64,000 nt of DNA from positions 2,697,501-2,761,500 of the forward strand of contig JAKOON010000017.1 in the NCBI GenBank assembly GCA_022577435.1, in the 5' to 3' direction. Shown here piece after piece: positions 1-12,560 of the stretch (positions are counted from its first letter, which is position 1; every line of letters begins with the position of its first letter). This DNA comes from Embiotoca jacksoni (taxonomy: Eukaryota > Chordata > Actinopteri > Embiotocidae). The notes under the pieces were generated by a model. It saw only the letters and a list, made by a program, of their open reading frames with translations. It was not told where the DNA came from and did not search any database. A program made the position numbers and the translations under genes.

Positions 1-2490
1 CATGGCGTGTAAAGTGGAATGGGTCGCATGGTCCGCTCAATTCCCGTCCGAGCAAAATATTCCGTTCCGGGTTCTGCGTCCAACCGTGAGATGTGGAGTT
101 AATGCTTTGTCTGAGGTACGTTCATCATTAAATTAACACAAGTAATGAACGATACACTCATACCCTTCAAAGAATAGGGGCAACCATTCCCCGTTTAAAA
201 CACAAATACCGCCCTGTGTCATGATGTTGTGAAAATGGAAGTAAGCAGGCCTATATCAAGGAAAATGTACACTCCCATTGATGATCCAGCCCTTCTTTTC
301 CAAAAGCTCCTCATATGTGGGCAAAGAATAGCCTCATGGAAACACAAAGATCAATTGAGGGAATCGCAATAGCATGTTAAAACATGGTGTGTTTTGTTTT
401 GGCTGGATTTGTGAACATGTGAAAAACAATGCTGTATTTTCAGCATGACAGTTGGCTTGGCCACCATGCAGATTGACACAAAAGGTTATCTATGGTTAAT
501 GTCATTTAAAAAATAAAACTTATAATCGAAATATAAGATTCTATTATTTCAGGGATTTATACCCCTGGCTAAACGTAGTTCGCAATTGCGAACCAAAATG
601 AAAACTTAGCATATATTCTCTCCATGTGTCTATTTTTTTTATTTAATTTTTTTACAATCCTAACAATGGTTAGTGGTAGTTAACAGAACACAAGCCTGAA
701 TATAACTCATTACAATGCAAAAGGTTCCAAGGTAACATACAGTAGTGCTTTATGAAGGCTACTGCAAATATTTCTTGTTCCATTATTTAAACAGAAGAGG
801 GCAATATGGTCCATGATTTGACCTGACTCATTTAATTCATCCTGTCTCTTAAACCGGCAGAACAAAGCAGGCCTATGTATTGTACTGCTGGTGCTCTGTG
901 GACTACAGCGACTGGGAAAATAGTGGGTCAGTCAGCCTATATTTAATGTGGTTATTCACATCTCTACAACTACGCAGTTCAAACGCATATACACAAACAC
1001 TGTTAAAAAATAGACCTTTATTTGTTTGAGATCTCAGACACTTTATTAATATAAAACATGGAAAGAATTACATTTTATAATTTCCCATTTGATATAACAA
1101 TGTAACTAAAAGTAGCATCTTGGATTTATTTAATTCATAGACAGTACGTATAAGATAAAGCTTCACTGAAGCACTTAAAGATGAAGATGCTGAATATTTA
1201 TGTAACCTGGGGTTGAACTAATTTCAAATAGTTTCATATGACTTTGATAAGAAAATAAATTCAAGTAGTTAAATCAGTTTTAGGATGGATGAGGTGCTTT
1301 AGGAATCTTACAGTCGGTCAAACACAGAAATATTCTTGGCTTTATTTCACTTTAAAAACTCATCTCACAATGCACATTTTATTAATTCAAGTGATAGTTT
1401 ATCAAGTGATTAGAAATACAATCCACAATTCATGTCATCATTTAAAATGTCCATTTACAAGATTGTGCAGATATTTGACTTATACATTGGAACATAAACA
1501 ACATTTAAAAAAGTCTGCTGTATTTCAGCTAAATCCCTATCGGAAAAAAGGAGCTCCATGCTGATATTACAACAGCATCGCCAAAACAGGACTTTTGAGT
1601 CTAGGGTGTTTAGAAATACTAAAACAATTTCTCAAAATTAGTTCATGGCTGATTATTGTTCCATCAAGAGCTTGGATCAAAACCTTTAAATAAATAAAAA
1701 GGAAAAGTTTAATTAAACACATAAAACAAGTCAGTATGAATACTGACACGTCTTTAGTGGGCACCATGAAATAGCTGTTTTTCAAAGTCATGGCAGATGG
1801 TAATTTACTTAGAAATAAACCGTAGCCTCTAATATATCATACACAATTAAAGAACACAATATAATGTCATATCCATGCAGAAGCAATTCTGCTTCGATCT
1901 CTGGGATAGATTTAAGCTATATGATTATATTTGCTGAAATTAAAAAATGACTAATATTAGTTTACTAATTATTCCTCTTGCTAATAACAAAGACTTGTCT
2001 TTTTAGTTGGTAAAAATTAGATTTAAGGTTACACGAGATGAACAAAAAAAAGGTTTATATTACCAGCATGAACCAATCAGATTTGTTTTAATCACACTGT
2101 TCTTACCTTGTGACTGTCAGTGGCTTCACAATACATTAATGCCCCCCCACCTCCCAAACAAAGAACAACAACAACAAAGAAAGACATGTCTAAACTTATC
2201 AACCTTGAACCTGACCCATTAATTACTGCTCTTTGGTAATTGAAGTAATTCTTTGGACAACATCCCTGACAAAACAACTTTAACAGGATAACTCTGCCAT
2301 CTAAAAGGCCTTTGATTCTACAGCATCCATCCTTTGCACACCATGTCTTACTAAATCTTGAGTGTTTAATCTCCCGTAATTACAAAGATTTGCTTGGGTT
2401 AATAAAAATAATCCCCCTCATTTGAGACCCCCTACCTGGACCTCCCCTGTGCCTTCTTTGCCCCTTTCTGTGAGGGATAAATTCACAGTC
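1..2490. other. AT-rich upstream intergenic DNA
   Basis: No gene can be supported here. The stretch is AT-rich with short scattered reading frames that lack family motifs or splice support. The first ~115 bases are more GC-balanced and hold an open frame from an ATG at position 2 that runs into a good donor-like site (GAG|GTACGT, junction near 115). This is the only exon-like signal and is listed as a weak observation. A TAATCC (CRX/OTX-type core) is at 2409-2414, about 80 bases before the foxq2 TATA box. Confidence 0.6.
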
Positions 2491-2491
2491 A

Positions 2492-2499
2492 TATAAATA
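2492..2499 (+). promoter_or_regulatory. foxq2: TATA box of foxq2
   Basis: TATAAATA lies about 450 bases upstream of the foxq2 start codon and is the only good TATA element in the near upstream region. Transcription would start about 25-30 bases downstream, giving a 5'UTR of roughly 420 bases if unspliced. The assignment is by position and consensus only. Confidence 0.5.
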
Positions 2500-2652
2500 G
2501 AGTCAACTTCAAACTGTGAAGCACAACTTTTTTATTCAGGAGCAAAAGGTTGTCGGATACCAAGAAAGACGCTTTGATCGGCATCAGAGAGTAAAAAACA
2601 TTTACTTCAAATTTGTAGGCAAAAAAAAGCGTCCTTATTTAGTCTCGCAGAC

Positions 2653-2660
2653 TGACGTCA
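2653..2660. promoter_or_regulatory. CRE palindrome in foxq2 leader
   Basis: A perfect full-site cAMP response element, TGACGTCA, about 290 bases upstream of the foxq2 ATG. It would lie in the 5'UTR if the TATA box at 2492 is used. A full CRE also sits in the onecut3 promoter at 28171-28178. Confidence 0.4.
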
Positions 2661-2943
2661 TTTCCACGGGTTGAGATTGTGTCACTTGAGCCCATCAAGG
2701 TTAACAACAGTTGAGAGGCTCATCTTTATCTGTGATCTTGTCAACAGTAAGACTTCGGCGAAAGAATCAGCTCTCATTGAGGCGTTAACTGTATGAACGC
2801 TCCTGATTTTAAAGGAAAATAGGCATGCTGTAAAACTCAGATACACAATTCTGGGAAGACTTTTGGAAGAGGCATTTTAAATTTTTTCATTTATGATCTG
2901 AGACCCATTCAGCCGACAGTGTTGAAGCGATAAAACCTCTACA

Positions 2944-3438
2944 ATGAGTCTGAGATATCTTAATTCAGAAATGACAATGGACGAAAGAAGCAGCCACAAT
3001 GGAAGCAGAGAAAGGCTGGGACTGAGCTTCACTATTGACTACCTTCTGTTCAATAAAGGAATCAAAGGTTCGAAAGAAGAAGCGACAGGAAGTCGTGCGG
3101 CAGAGCGGACAGAGAACAACATGCTAGATCATCAGAATCCTAAACCCGAAAAGGTGGGGATTCACTATGAGATGCAAGAAAAGCGTTTACAGGGGTCAGA
3201 CACAGAAAGAAGGAAAGTCAAAGAAGAGGAGGGGGATGAAGAACAACAGGAGGAGGGGGAGGGGGAAGTGACCACCACCATGTCTACCATTAGCCGTCCA
3301 GAGAAGTCCGCGGACAAACCCAACCAGTCGTACATCGCACTCATCTCCAAGGCAATCCTGGCGTCTGAGCAGAAGAAACTGCTTCTATGTGACATCTACC
3401 AGTGGATAATGGACCACTACCCTTTCTTCAAGAGCAAG
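2944..3438 (+). CDS. foxq2: foxq2 coding exon 1
   Basis: 165 codons carrying the EH1-like motif (residues 27-36), the acidic linker and the first half of the forkhead domain through helix 2 (QWIMDHYPFFKSK). It ends exactly at a codon boundary before GTACGT. Frame beyond the donor runs on to 3558 but that extension is intronic. Confidence 0.9.
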
Positions 3439-4566
3439 GTACGTTTGCCTCAGTCTCCTGGTCTCATTCTGTTGAGGTGGCAGGCAGAGATCAACAGGCA
3501 CGACACCGTGAGAAAACCCAACAACTTTACTGGAGCTGGGGAGGAAGTTAGATGGTAAACTTTGGTGGTAACATGAAGTAGAATTTACGATACAGACAAT
3601 TCCTGTCTTTGGGAGTATTCTGAAACAAACCATGCTCTATTACTTGGTTAACGCGATTACTGGTAATTCGGTCACGGGACATCTAACAAGGACGTTTGCC
3701 CAAAGCCTTAAATTACCTAAATTTGTTTGCTGAAAAAAATTATGGCAGCCATTTTCACGAGGAAAGCGGCCTACTTGGCACAGGTAATCTGTCAGAGTGG
3801 TTAGGCAATTAAGTTCTCACAGGGACACAAGATGATCTTCTTGTTGGCGAATTCACAAATAAAGTAATCCTGTTGCTAGGTTGCAAACTGTCTCGACCTA
3901 CCAGGTGCTACAACAGATTGGACGTAGCCTAGTGGATTAAAGTTGATCACTGGTTTGACGTGCTAAAAAGGTAACTCGGGGTGTCGTGTCTTACTGCGAT
4001 CATATAGCGTCTTGACATGCTATTGTGCAGCGTGCCAATAACCAGACAAGGTGACACCCTTTAGAGGATCAGCGATACTTAGCCGGCGCCTGTGTTTATT
4101 TTCAATTGGGAGCACCAATTGTTTGACGCCTACTTACTTTCAGGCTTTGCTTTGGCATAACCTGATTTATATCTTTTGCTTGTACCAACAGGATAAAAAC
4201 TGGAGGAACAGTGTGCGCCACAACTTGTCCCTCAACGACTGTTTCATCAAAGCAGGCCGCAGCGACAACGGTAAAGGCCACTTCTGGGCGATTCACCCAT
4301 CAAACTATCAGGACTTCTGTAAAGGGGACTACCACTGCCGGAGAGCGCGGCGGAGGGTACGCAGGGTGGTAGGGCAGCTTCCCCTCACCTCGCTTAGCTC
4401 CCTGTACCACCCCGCCCTCGCCCGCCCTCACAGAACCACCTGTTGGTGCTGTCCTCAGGCCCCAGCACTCCCTCTGCCCTGCATAGCACCAAGACTCTAC
4501 TGGCCTTGGTCTGCGGTGCAGTCACAAGTCGGGTTTCACCTGGGCCTGAATGCCTCTGTACCCTGA
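2944..4566 (+). CDS. foxq2: forkhead transcription factor FoxQ2 (two exons)
   Basis: Coding exons are 2944-3438 and 4192-4566, joined in phase 0 (AAG|GTACGT donor, CAACAG|GAT acceptor, 753-bp intron), giving 289 residues. The forkhead domain spans about residues 124-218 and is cut by the intron after FKSK. The recognition helix reads NSVRHNLSLN and wing 1 GRSDNGKGHFWAIHP. The SYIALISKAILAS start and RRARRRVRRV end of the domain are FoxQ2 hallmarks. Residues 29-35 (FTIDYLL) form an EH1-like Groucho-binding motif, as expected for FoxQ2. A highly acidic stretch covers residues 94-108. The start ATG has A at -3; in-frame Met10 and Met12 are alternatives. From family knowledge this is a nuclear DNA-binding regulator; in zebrafish Foxq2 acts in blue-cone opsin control. 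The C-terminal tail is Cys/Pro/Trp-rich and I could not verify it against relatives. ATTAAA at 4745-4750 is a possible poly(A) signal. Confidence 0.9.
4192..4566 (+). CDS. foxq2: foxq2 coding exon 2
   Basis: Follows a pyrimidine-rich CAACAG acceptor and starts DKNWRNSVRHNLSLN, completing the forkhead domain. After the basic run RRARRRVRRV (residues 215-224) comes a tail of about 65 residues rich in Leu, Pro, Cys and Trp, ending at TGA 4564-4566. A +1 frame stays open to 4727, so a sequencing frameshift near the end cannot be excluded by eye. Confidence 0.88.
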   Translation, partial: DKNWRNSVRHNLSLNDCFIKAGRSDNGKGHFWAIHPSNYQDFCKGDYHCRRARRRVRRVVGQLPLTSLSSLYHPALARPHRTTCWCCPQAPALPLPCIAPRLYWPWSAVQSQVGFHLGLNASVP

Positions 4567-4892
4567 GACCGAATTGTTTGTATTGTTTAGATATATACTC
4601 ACAATATGGCCCTAAATTGGGTAAAAGAGAAACCTTAGAATCTTATTTACTAATGATTTTATCATTAGGCGATTTTAAATTTAAATGGAATCAGTCAATA
4701 TTAGATCATATTCTTCTTAATAAGTGATTTTAGGACATTCAATGATTAAATAACTATTTTAAAGATGTTGCACTTCTTATATTTGTATTCCTAATGGTTT
4801 TAGAATAACAAAAATACAATGTTTTGTTATAATCCCATTAAATTATATTGAATTTAACGCCCTGTGTTTTTTTTTTTATCGGCTGCTTAAGT

Positions 4893-4917
4893 TGTGTGTG
4901 TGTGTGTGTGTGTGTGT
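4893..4917. repeat. (TG)n microsatellite
   Basis: About 12 TG units, just after a short T run. Confidence 0.9.
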
Positions 4918-5792
4918 TGCGTGTGAGTGTGTAATTTTGGCTAAAAGTGAGCCCAATGCTAAAATACCACCCGGCGCTAGATGCTAATTAGTCAAAGCTG
5001 TCGGGATGCAAAATCTTTTGCCTTAAGACACTAAAATCGGGCTTTCCAAAGCCGACTTCCAAAGAAATGAGGCCAGATAATCTCAGCAATCCCAAATAAT
5101 TTCAAGAAATAGGAAGCTTATCACACAATGTAATCCGTAACCGCTGCTGCAGAAAGAGGGGGACCACAGGAGGTCAGGGATGAAGGAAGAGGAGGAAAGG
5201 GAAGGAGGCAGGGAGAGAGGGAGGGAGGGGAAGGAACACTGATTTATTGGAGAGAGGTGGGAGGGCATTTTAGTGTCGATGTATCAGTCAAGGTGGGAAC
5301 TTAATGCAACTGAAACAGTGCAGTATACCTGATATATCAAAGCTTTTGTTTAACATACAGACAGAGTCACAGTCAAAATGGAAGCAGAAACTGGTGTCAA
5401 GATGTTTGGATGTGACTTGTTAAAAATATGAAATCCACAAATGAAAGAAACACCATTGAAATCACAACTGCTGCTATCTCCAAAGCAGGAACATCAGCTT
5501 TGCTCTGAGATGATTCCAAGATATTGCCACAATAAGAACCAAGTTAATTCTTACCTGCCCGGCTCTACATCAATAGTGAAATTCCTCTCTGACTTGCAAA
5601 GGTTGGCATTTACATTCACAGTGCTCCAGCCTAAGAGGATTAGATCATACATTGACTTTTCTGAAGTTTGTTTGTCTCTGCTCATGTGGGCTTCTTATTT
5701 GCAAATTATTGAATATTTGAATAAGGCAGTATTTGACATTAAATTAGATTCTAAATAGACAAATAATTTGTCAGAGGGATAAAGACTAAAAT

Positions 5793-5794
<2 letters not shown>

Positions 5795-5822
<28 letters not shown>
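5795..5822. repeat. (AG)n microsatellite
   Basis: About 14 AG units. Confidence 0.9.
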
Positions 5823-5826
<4 letters not shown>

Positions 5827-6039
5827 TGAGCTGGTGTTATCCAAAACAGTTCATTTCTGGTGATGTTCATTAGAACAATGACAAATCCATCTAATTATTT
5901 TTTTTTCTCCAAATCTTCCTATTCAATGTCAGCAGCTAATTGGAGACCTAATTTGCTTAATTCCCATGAATTGGTCTCCACATCAAATCCTCTTCAATTC
6001 ACCAGCTTTAAGGCTTTAATTTGGTTGCATATGTTTGCT

Positions 6040-6041
<2 letters not shown>

Positions 6042-6118
<77 letters not shown>
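6042..6118. repeat. (CA)n microsatellite
   Basis: A pure run of about 38 CA units. Confidence 0.95.
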
Positions 6119-6121
<3 letters not shown>

Positions 6122-6421
6122 CCATGCAAACACACCCATGTGCAAAAATTTACAATTCACACAACTTCTAAAATTGTTGCATAAACAAACACACTGAGTG
6201 CACAGTTTTTCAAAGAACACAATAAGATAACAGGGGAGCTTGCTGAGTGTTTTGTGCTGTTTTGTATAGACTTTAAATAATAGATGAGCAACTGCATAGC
6301 GGAGCAATTTTTGATAATGTTTTTCCTGTTAAAATATTGTTGATAGCATCACATAAATTATAATTAACTACCCTTTTAAGGAGAATCAGATTGAGGTCAT
6401 GAGCTCTGTGTTTGTGTGTAT

Positions 6422-6423
<2 letters not shown>

Positions 6424-6499
<76 letters not shown>
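6424..6499. repeat. (TG)n microsatellite
   Basis: About 38 TG units on the opposite polarity to the CA tract 300 bases to the left, so the two could pair as an inverted repeat in single strands. Confidence 0.95.
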
Positions 6500-6501
<2 letters not shown>

Positions 6502-7464
6502 GTTTGTGTTTGTGTGTGTATGTGTTCATACGTGCATGTGATTTTGTTAATCTAATGAGATGGTCGGAGGAGGTGGAGGGGGCCGTAGATTAAGGTCCAA
6601 AGATTTGTTGCTGATTAGCAGAGAGTGAGGTAAGAAGATCAGTCCTGCTGAGACGGCGATGAAACATTATGGCCGTGTTTTAATACAATACATTTACAGC
6701 AGCATTCCAAAGCTGATTCCGTTAGCTTATATGTATCTCATTGATTTGACTATAGACGCCACATATAACTGTTCACACAACATAGGATGAAGCCTGAATC
6801 TATGTGCCACATATAGATCAAAGAGATACACTTGAAAAGGGGGATTTAATAGCAGCAGCTCAGTTCAGGTTATCTCGGTTTTCAGCTTGAAACTACTATT
6901 GTGTGTGATAATAGTGTTTTGAATGACGACATTAGCAGCACTATATAAATTATCATACTCATTTAAGTTATTTAAGGGCATCTCTGCTTTTGTCTTATTG
7001 ACTCATTAAATTCAGAACAGTCACTGACCGTCACTGACAGTAGTCAGCGATAGTTAAAAGTTCTTTGCTTATTTCCATTAAATAAAATTCTAATTTAGCT
7101 CAATTTATAGCCTAAATTCAGTGAAGAAAACTACCTGATTGCTTGAACAAATGCATTATGAAATGATAATTGGATACCTTGGAATTTATATATGGTATAA
7201 GTCAACTAGCTTTGGTAAACAATTTGTTTTGCATCTTTTGACATCTTAAATATAAATTAATTTTCAGTTAAGTTGAGGTCTTTTGCTGTGTAGTAAAACA
7301 CATTGAATATCACCTGATGCTATTCGACTGGCTTTTAACTGATAAATAGGGTCATGAACAGTTCAAATGTTTTGATTAAATCCTTAAAACTGAAAAATCT
7401 TTAATTAATTTGCTTCATTGAAATTTTTTGAAATTTATATTTTTTTAGAGGACGTTTTTTGTGT

Positions 7465-7465
<1 letters not shown>

Positions 7466-7533
<68 letters not shown>
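7466..7533. repeat. (TG)n microsatellite
   Basis: About 34 TG units, essentially pure. Confidence 0.95.
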
Positions 7534-7535
<2 letters not shown>

Positions 7536-9377
7536 TGTAAGAATAAACCAAATAAAAATTAAAAAAATTCAACATGGACCTGTTACAAAGTATGGACATA
7601 AATGTAACTATGAAGTAGACTATCAAAAGTAATTAAATGACAATCTTGTATGCTATTTGTTTGACTTTATTCACTTAATTATTCGCCTTAGAAATGTAGC
7701 TACGTGTCGTCGTGGTGCGCCTGCAGCTGAATCCCTCTCAATGGGCCTAAAGCCTGGAGGAGCCCAAATTGCAGGTCTATTAGAAAGCATGATTGCGTAG
7801 AAGTAAGTAGTATTTAAGGCTTAGGAAGCGCTATAGTTGAACCAAAACCAGCCACTATTTTCTGGTTGTGTCCCACTATGAACAATAGCCTGGCGTTACC
7901 TCGGCTTCAAAGGCTCCATAATAGTCAATCGATCAGAATGCGAGGCGCTATTCTGCAGATTACTGTTAACAATAATTTGCCTCCCAGAGCACCGTTGCCA
8001 TCTTTGAAGCAATGTTTTATTGCGTTTTTTTCATCTGCATCTGTCATCCCCGAGGTCCACTGTTTGATCTCTCCCCACCAGTGTCTGCCTCCCCGGGGTC
8101 GCGTTGACCTGTTGATTGGCAGCTGCGATCAGACATATGGTGGGACGAGGAATCGACCGGAGCTCCCCGGAGACAAAGCAGACTAGTGGGGTTTTTCCCC
8201 TCCTCTTCTCTCCCGGTGCTGTGGAGCCGAGTAGCAGCACCGAGGAAGACGTCTGATCCGGCCACTAGATGACGCAAGGTGCAAGCGAATATTTCCAGCA
8301 GCGTTTCGACCATTTAATGTAAGTGGATGTGGCAAACTTTTAGTATTATTATTCAATGCAACATTTCAGTTCGTCCAGTTGTAACGATTTATTGCATATT
8401 GTGGCATATAATTGGTCATTACATGGCCTATTTATCCCAAAAGTCATAATTTGAAATCTCTTTTTTCACTCTCTTAAATTAAAATGATTTCCAAGAAGAT
8501 TGTTCTTCCTTTGAAGTCCACACTGACATAGACTTCTAAAATTGAGCAGAATGACACATATGTGTTGAGCAGATGAAATAAGACCTCTGTTGCTGTACAG
8601 ATTCTTAATATGGACGTGACAAACTCGTGTTTTGTGAGTATTTGTACCAAGTTTCCTCGGATTTCGCCAGCTGTGTGATCACTAGAAACTATTTGGGGGA
8701 AGATTGCAGTAGAAAAAAAAAGAAGCACAAATGTGTTGTTTTCTACCTTGTGTGTGTGTGTGCGTGTGTGTGTGTGTGTTTCTGTGTGCACAGATTTAGC
8801 ATACAGCATGCATAACAGTCCCCCATCCCTCCTTCTGTAGTGAGCAGAGTGTTGCCATGGTGATGCATCCCTTGCTAGGGTCTTGCAGTGATCCCCCCAC
8901 TGACCCTGATTGGTGACCGCTGACATTTAGGCCATGGCCAGGGTCAAAAGGTCAGCAATGGCCGGAGGGCAACAAGAGCACTTCCACAATTGGCACCCTA
9001 TCATGCTCGCTGCCGCCTTCATCTGCAGAGCTTACCTCCCTCCCAGTTTGCACCTCTCATTTGCATTTGTTACAGAGACAAATCAGCTGCAGAAGCTTCA
9101 GTCCACTGTTTCACGTTGGACTTTAGCAGGTAGCCCGCTCTGCGCTCATGGCAATGCAAGGCTCAATATCATCTAATTTGCATTCAGTGCAGCGTCGTCT
9201 GTGGGCTACACGTTCTCGTTTTCCACTTTGGTTTTGTGTAAATTGTGATGATAAAATGCAATCTGCGGCAGGCTAGCATCCTGTATCATGATGGTTATGA
9301 TAGCAGTAATGATCATCAGTACTCCCATGGCCCCTACAATCCACTGTATGTGAGGATATTTATAGTTCTTCATGTGA

Positions 9378-9380
<3 letters not shown>

Positions 9381-9413
<33 letters not shown>
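9381..9413. repeat. (TG)n microsatellite
   Basis: About 16 TG units. Confidence 0.9.
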
Positions 9414-9414
<1 letters not shown>

Positions 9415-11929
9415 GGTTCGTTTCTGGGGGGGAAGGGCAATGCACCACACCACGGTTCTTCTCGTGGGGAATAATTACAGAATCGTGGGTACTAAAAGTC
9501 ATGTGACCCTAGCCTTCTGCTCCCAAATAATTTATCCCCCCGGCTGATAGCTCGTCAATATCAATTTATTAATTTAACAGTTCTGGACTGATAAAAGGTA
9601 GTGCGCACAGTTAGCTTGCTGAAGCGGAGAATAAGGATGAATTTTACAGTGCAACGGTGTGAGGGGAAGGAAAGAGGGAGAGACTGGAGGACAAAGCGAG
9701 GGGGAGAGTGATCAATGGCAACACAGAGGAGAGAGATGCATATTCGCTGTGCAAAAATGGGCCACCATCACTCATATTCCAAGGGTATCGAACCAAAGTT
9801 ATGAAAATTAATACACTTATTATCACCATATTAAAAATTAAGATTGAAGACAGCATGCTCATTGTATTGATATTCAAATGTCTCCAATATATTGATCAGG
9901 ACAACCTGCTTTTACTTCTTCAGGTGAGCAAATGCTACAATTCCAGAGCAAAAAACACAATTGGCAAGAAGAAACTTTGACGATTTTAATTTGTCACACA
10001 AAGAAAAGCCTTTTCCATTAATACACAAACCGAGAACCCTCAGAGGTGTTATAAGATGATCACTTCCTGGAGGATGCATTCTCCAAAACAAAGATACTCC
10101 AGAAAAACACATAAATGTTACCTCTTCCGTGTGACCCCTCTTGACCTCCCGGCACCTCCTTTGCATTGTCATTTTAAAAAAAGGATAATGAATATGCATC
10201 TGGCATAAAGCAGAGCGCATATATCATCCGCTCTCCACCACAAAACAGTCAACCTGGAACCTAACCTATTCCCAGAGCCATTACATAATATCCCAGAAGG
10301 AGGCTAAAAGGCATTTTAACAAGATCCACTGCTCTACGACCTCTGACCTCTTCTCAGTTGACCCCAAGCTCCTGACCCCACTTACACTAGCCAGTGACAG
10401 TGGTGGACACAGATCACTTCCTGGTGCGAGGATAACAAAGGAGAGGCTCATTTACAAATTGACTCATGTGAGGATTCAGCATTTCTTTTTCTTTGTCAGG
10501 AGCTGACAGACCCGTTCAAATCATTGATTTATCATTCTCTCTCTGTGATTTTGCTCATTTGTCCATCCAGAGATTTTAGGAAAAGAAACCAAACAACCAC
10601 TGAATCTGACCACTTTTCGCTCTGTATGCCTGCGCATTATATAATCCCCCCTTCTCGGCAGGCTCCGAGGCTCCCCTCACACGGACAATCACTGTAGTGG
10701 ATTCTCCTCGGGTCTTTGGAGAGCTTCAGGGTAGCGAGTGTCAATAGAAGTGAAGTGTGCGAATGTGAGAGATGATAGACTGAGGTTAAGAGGTGTCAAC
10801 ACAGAAAGAGAGAGGGCTCAAGGACTCTTCACCGGAGCCAGCCTGACACTCCGACACTCTCCTCAACCTCTCCTCTGATTAGCCTCTCTAAAGACGCCAT
10901 TGAGACACATATACACACCATGTTGATTCTTGGACGCACACTTTACAAATCCCAGCCTCTTCCCTCAAAGTCGCACACTTTTGTGTGAGGCTACATTTCA
11001 TCCGTGTGTCAGACACACATCAGTTCTGAGGTGTGGAAACCTGAAGATGTGTTGTTCACAGGCACAGAAACTCTCTGAAAGGTTCTGGCAGTCAGGAATG
11101 GATTTGTTACACCTCTGATGTGCTGTATATGTTCAGCCAAGTGTAAGACACAACAGTGCCTTCCCACAGGGCTTTGCACCTGTCAGGTGGTGTAGTGCAA
11201 CATACAAAGTGCAGAACACACACCGACATACATTGTCACTCACATGCACTAAACCACTGCTTCAGGCAGGCGGTCTTTGTGACATTAACATGATCACAGC
11301 TCTCATGCACCATATATCAGTTTCCTGTTTAGTCCTTCTTTAGAGCCACACTCATCTGATTGACTCTGAGAAAACAGCACATGCTAGATATATAATCCTT
11401 ATTTTGCCAGATGCGTACTCCTCAGCAGTTATTTCTTCACAGTTAACACATTAAAAAACATTTTATCTCCTGAACTTGGCTCCATATCAAAGGTGTACAT
11501 TTTGTTGTGGCTCTATTCCAGTTCGATCTTTCGTTAGTTAGTTTTGATTTGAATTTAATAAGCTAAATTATCTGCAGAGTTTGGCTGGATTGATATGAGT
11601 TTATGAGGAGCATTTAATTGGTATTTTCTTTTCTGTTGTTATAGTCATGTGAGATAGTTTAGTTTTTAATCTGCTGTGGTGCTCGCAGCATTGAAAAAGT
11701 ACACGTAGGAACTTCAGCAGCAACATGTCCGTCCTTTAGTTGTGCAAAATTCTCATTTTAATAAGTAACTCACATGTTTGATATACACAGAGTGGGGTTT
11801 GCAATGCATTTATTAATACCAACTGAACAGTTTGAATGAATATTTGACTACAGAATATCCCTAGCTGCATGGACTCCACAGATTTGTTCAGACCTGATAA
11901 CCCATGTTTATCCCTGTATGATCTTCGTG

Positions 11930-12560
11930 TCACGTCAGGGATGTTTTGCTTTATCAGTCTTCAAGTGTCCATAAATGCTCAGTGGGGTTGAGGTCAGGTG
12001 ACTAAGAAGAAAAGTCCATGACATTTAGCTCTCTTTGGTCTTCTTTGGTCTTCAGGTAGATCTTCAAAGTTTTTGAGGTATGTTTGAGCTCATTATCCTG
12101 CTGCAGTATGAACCCTTCTCTGCAAAGATGCAAATATGAATTTGGAGCAAGCCTCTGAAGAATGGAGTGCTGCTTCTCCTTGGTCAGAGTGGAGTCGACT
12201 CAGTGCAGGTGTCCAACTCCAAGACTTAAATAGTCTTAACTCGATGTATCACTGTGTGTTTGATCCACTGCAGTATCATGTTCTCTCCATACACCCTACA
12301 TACTCTTCTGTTACTGCCACAAATCTCTAACTTGGATTAATCAGTAAACAGAATGTTTTATAGTCGCCCACTATGAAATGCTGGCATGTCTGAGCCCACC
12401 TCAAGTGTTTGGCCTCGTTTCTCCTTCTGAGAGATGGTTTAGATACACTGCATGTCCTCTGAGAATACGACTAAGCAGCATCTTTTTGACAGGATTTGAA
12501 ATGAGTGGTGTCTTGCGTTCTTTATTTAGAAAATGTTGTATCAGTGAGTAAGTTGCTTTT
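11930..12560 (-). pseudogene. degenerate Tc1/mariner transposase
   Basis: Read on the minus strand this stretch encodes recognisable pieces of a Tc1-type DDE transposase: a GFILQQDNELKHTSK segment (near 12060-12115), corresponding to the family block GFxLQQDNDPKHTS, and SPDLNPTEHLW (near 11960-12000), corresponding to SPDLNPIEHLW. An in-frame TAG directly precedes SPDLN, and upstream parts contain several further stops and drifted sequence (RLRWAQ near 12400). It is therefore an old, inactive transposon copy. I could not define terminal inverted repeats, so the ends are approximate. Confidence 0.85.

Larger units (their letters stand above)
4751..11929. other. intergenic desert, foxq2 to first Tc1 relic
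   Basis: No coding region can be supported. The stretch holds several (TG/CA)n tracts, an (AG)n tract, and AT-rich single-copy-looking DNA. The part around 7,850-8,300 is more GC-balanced and has an isolated ATCGAT at 7928-7933, so it could be regulatory. The short reading frames here are mostly translations of CA/TG repeats. Confidence 0.6.

Noticed and set aside
3439..3558. Read-through of foxq2 exon 1 past the donor
   Set aside because: The forkhead domain continues in exon 2 at 4192 in the correct phase; the extension has no forkhead similarity.
4443..4727. Alternative-frame ORF overlapping foxq2 exon 2
   Set aside because: No recognisable domain; its tail is plainly AT-rich 3' flank. 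Kept only as a frameshift caution.
6008..6307. Reading frames made of Cys-Val or Thr-His repeats here and at many other CA/TG tracts
   Set aside because: They are translations of dinucleotide microsatellites with no conserved domain or splice context.
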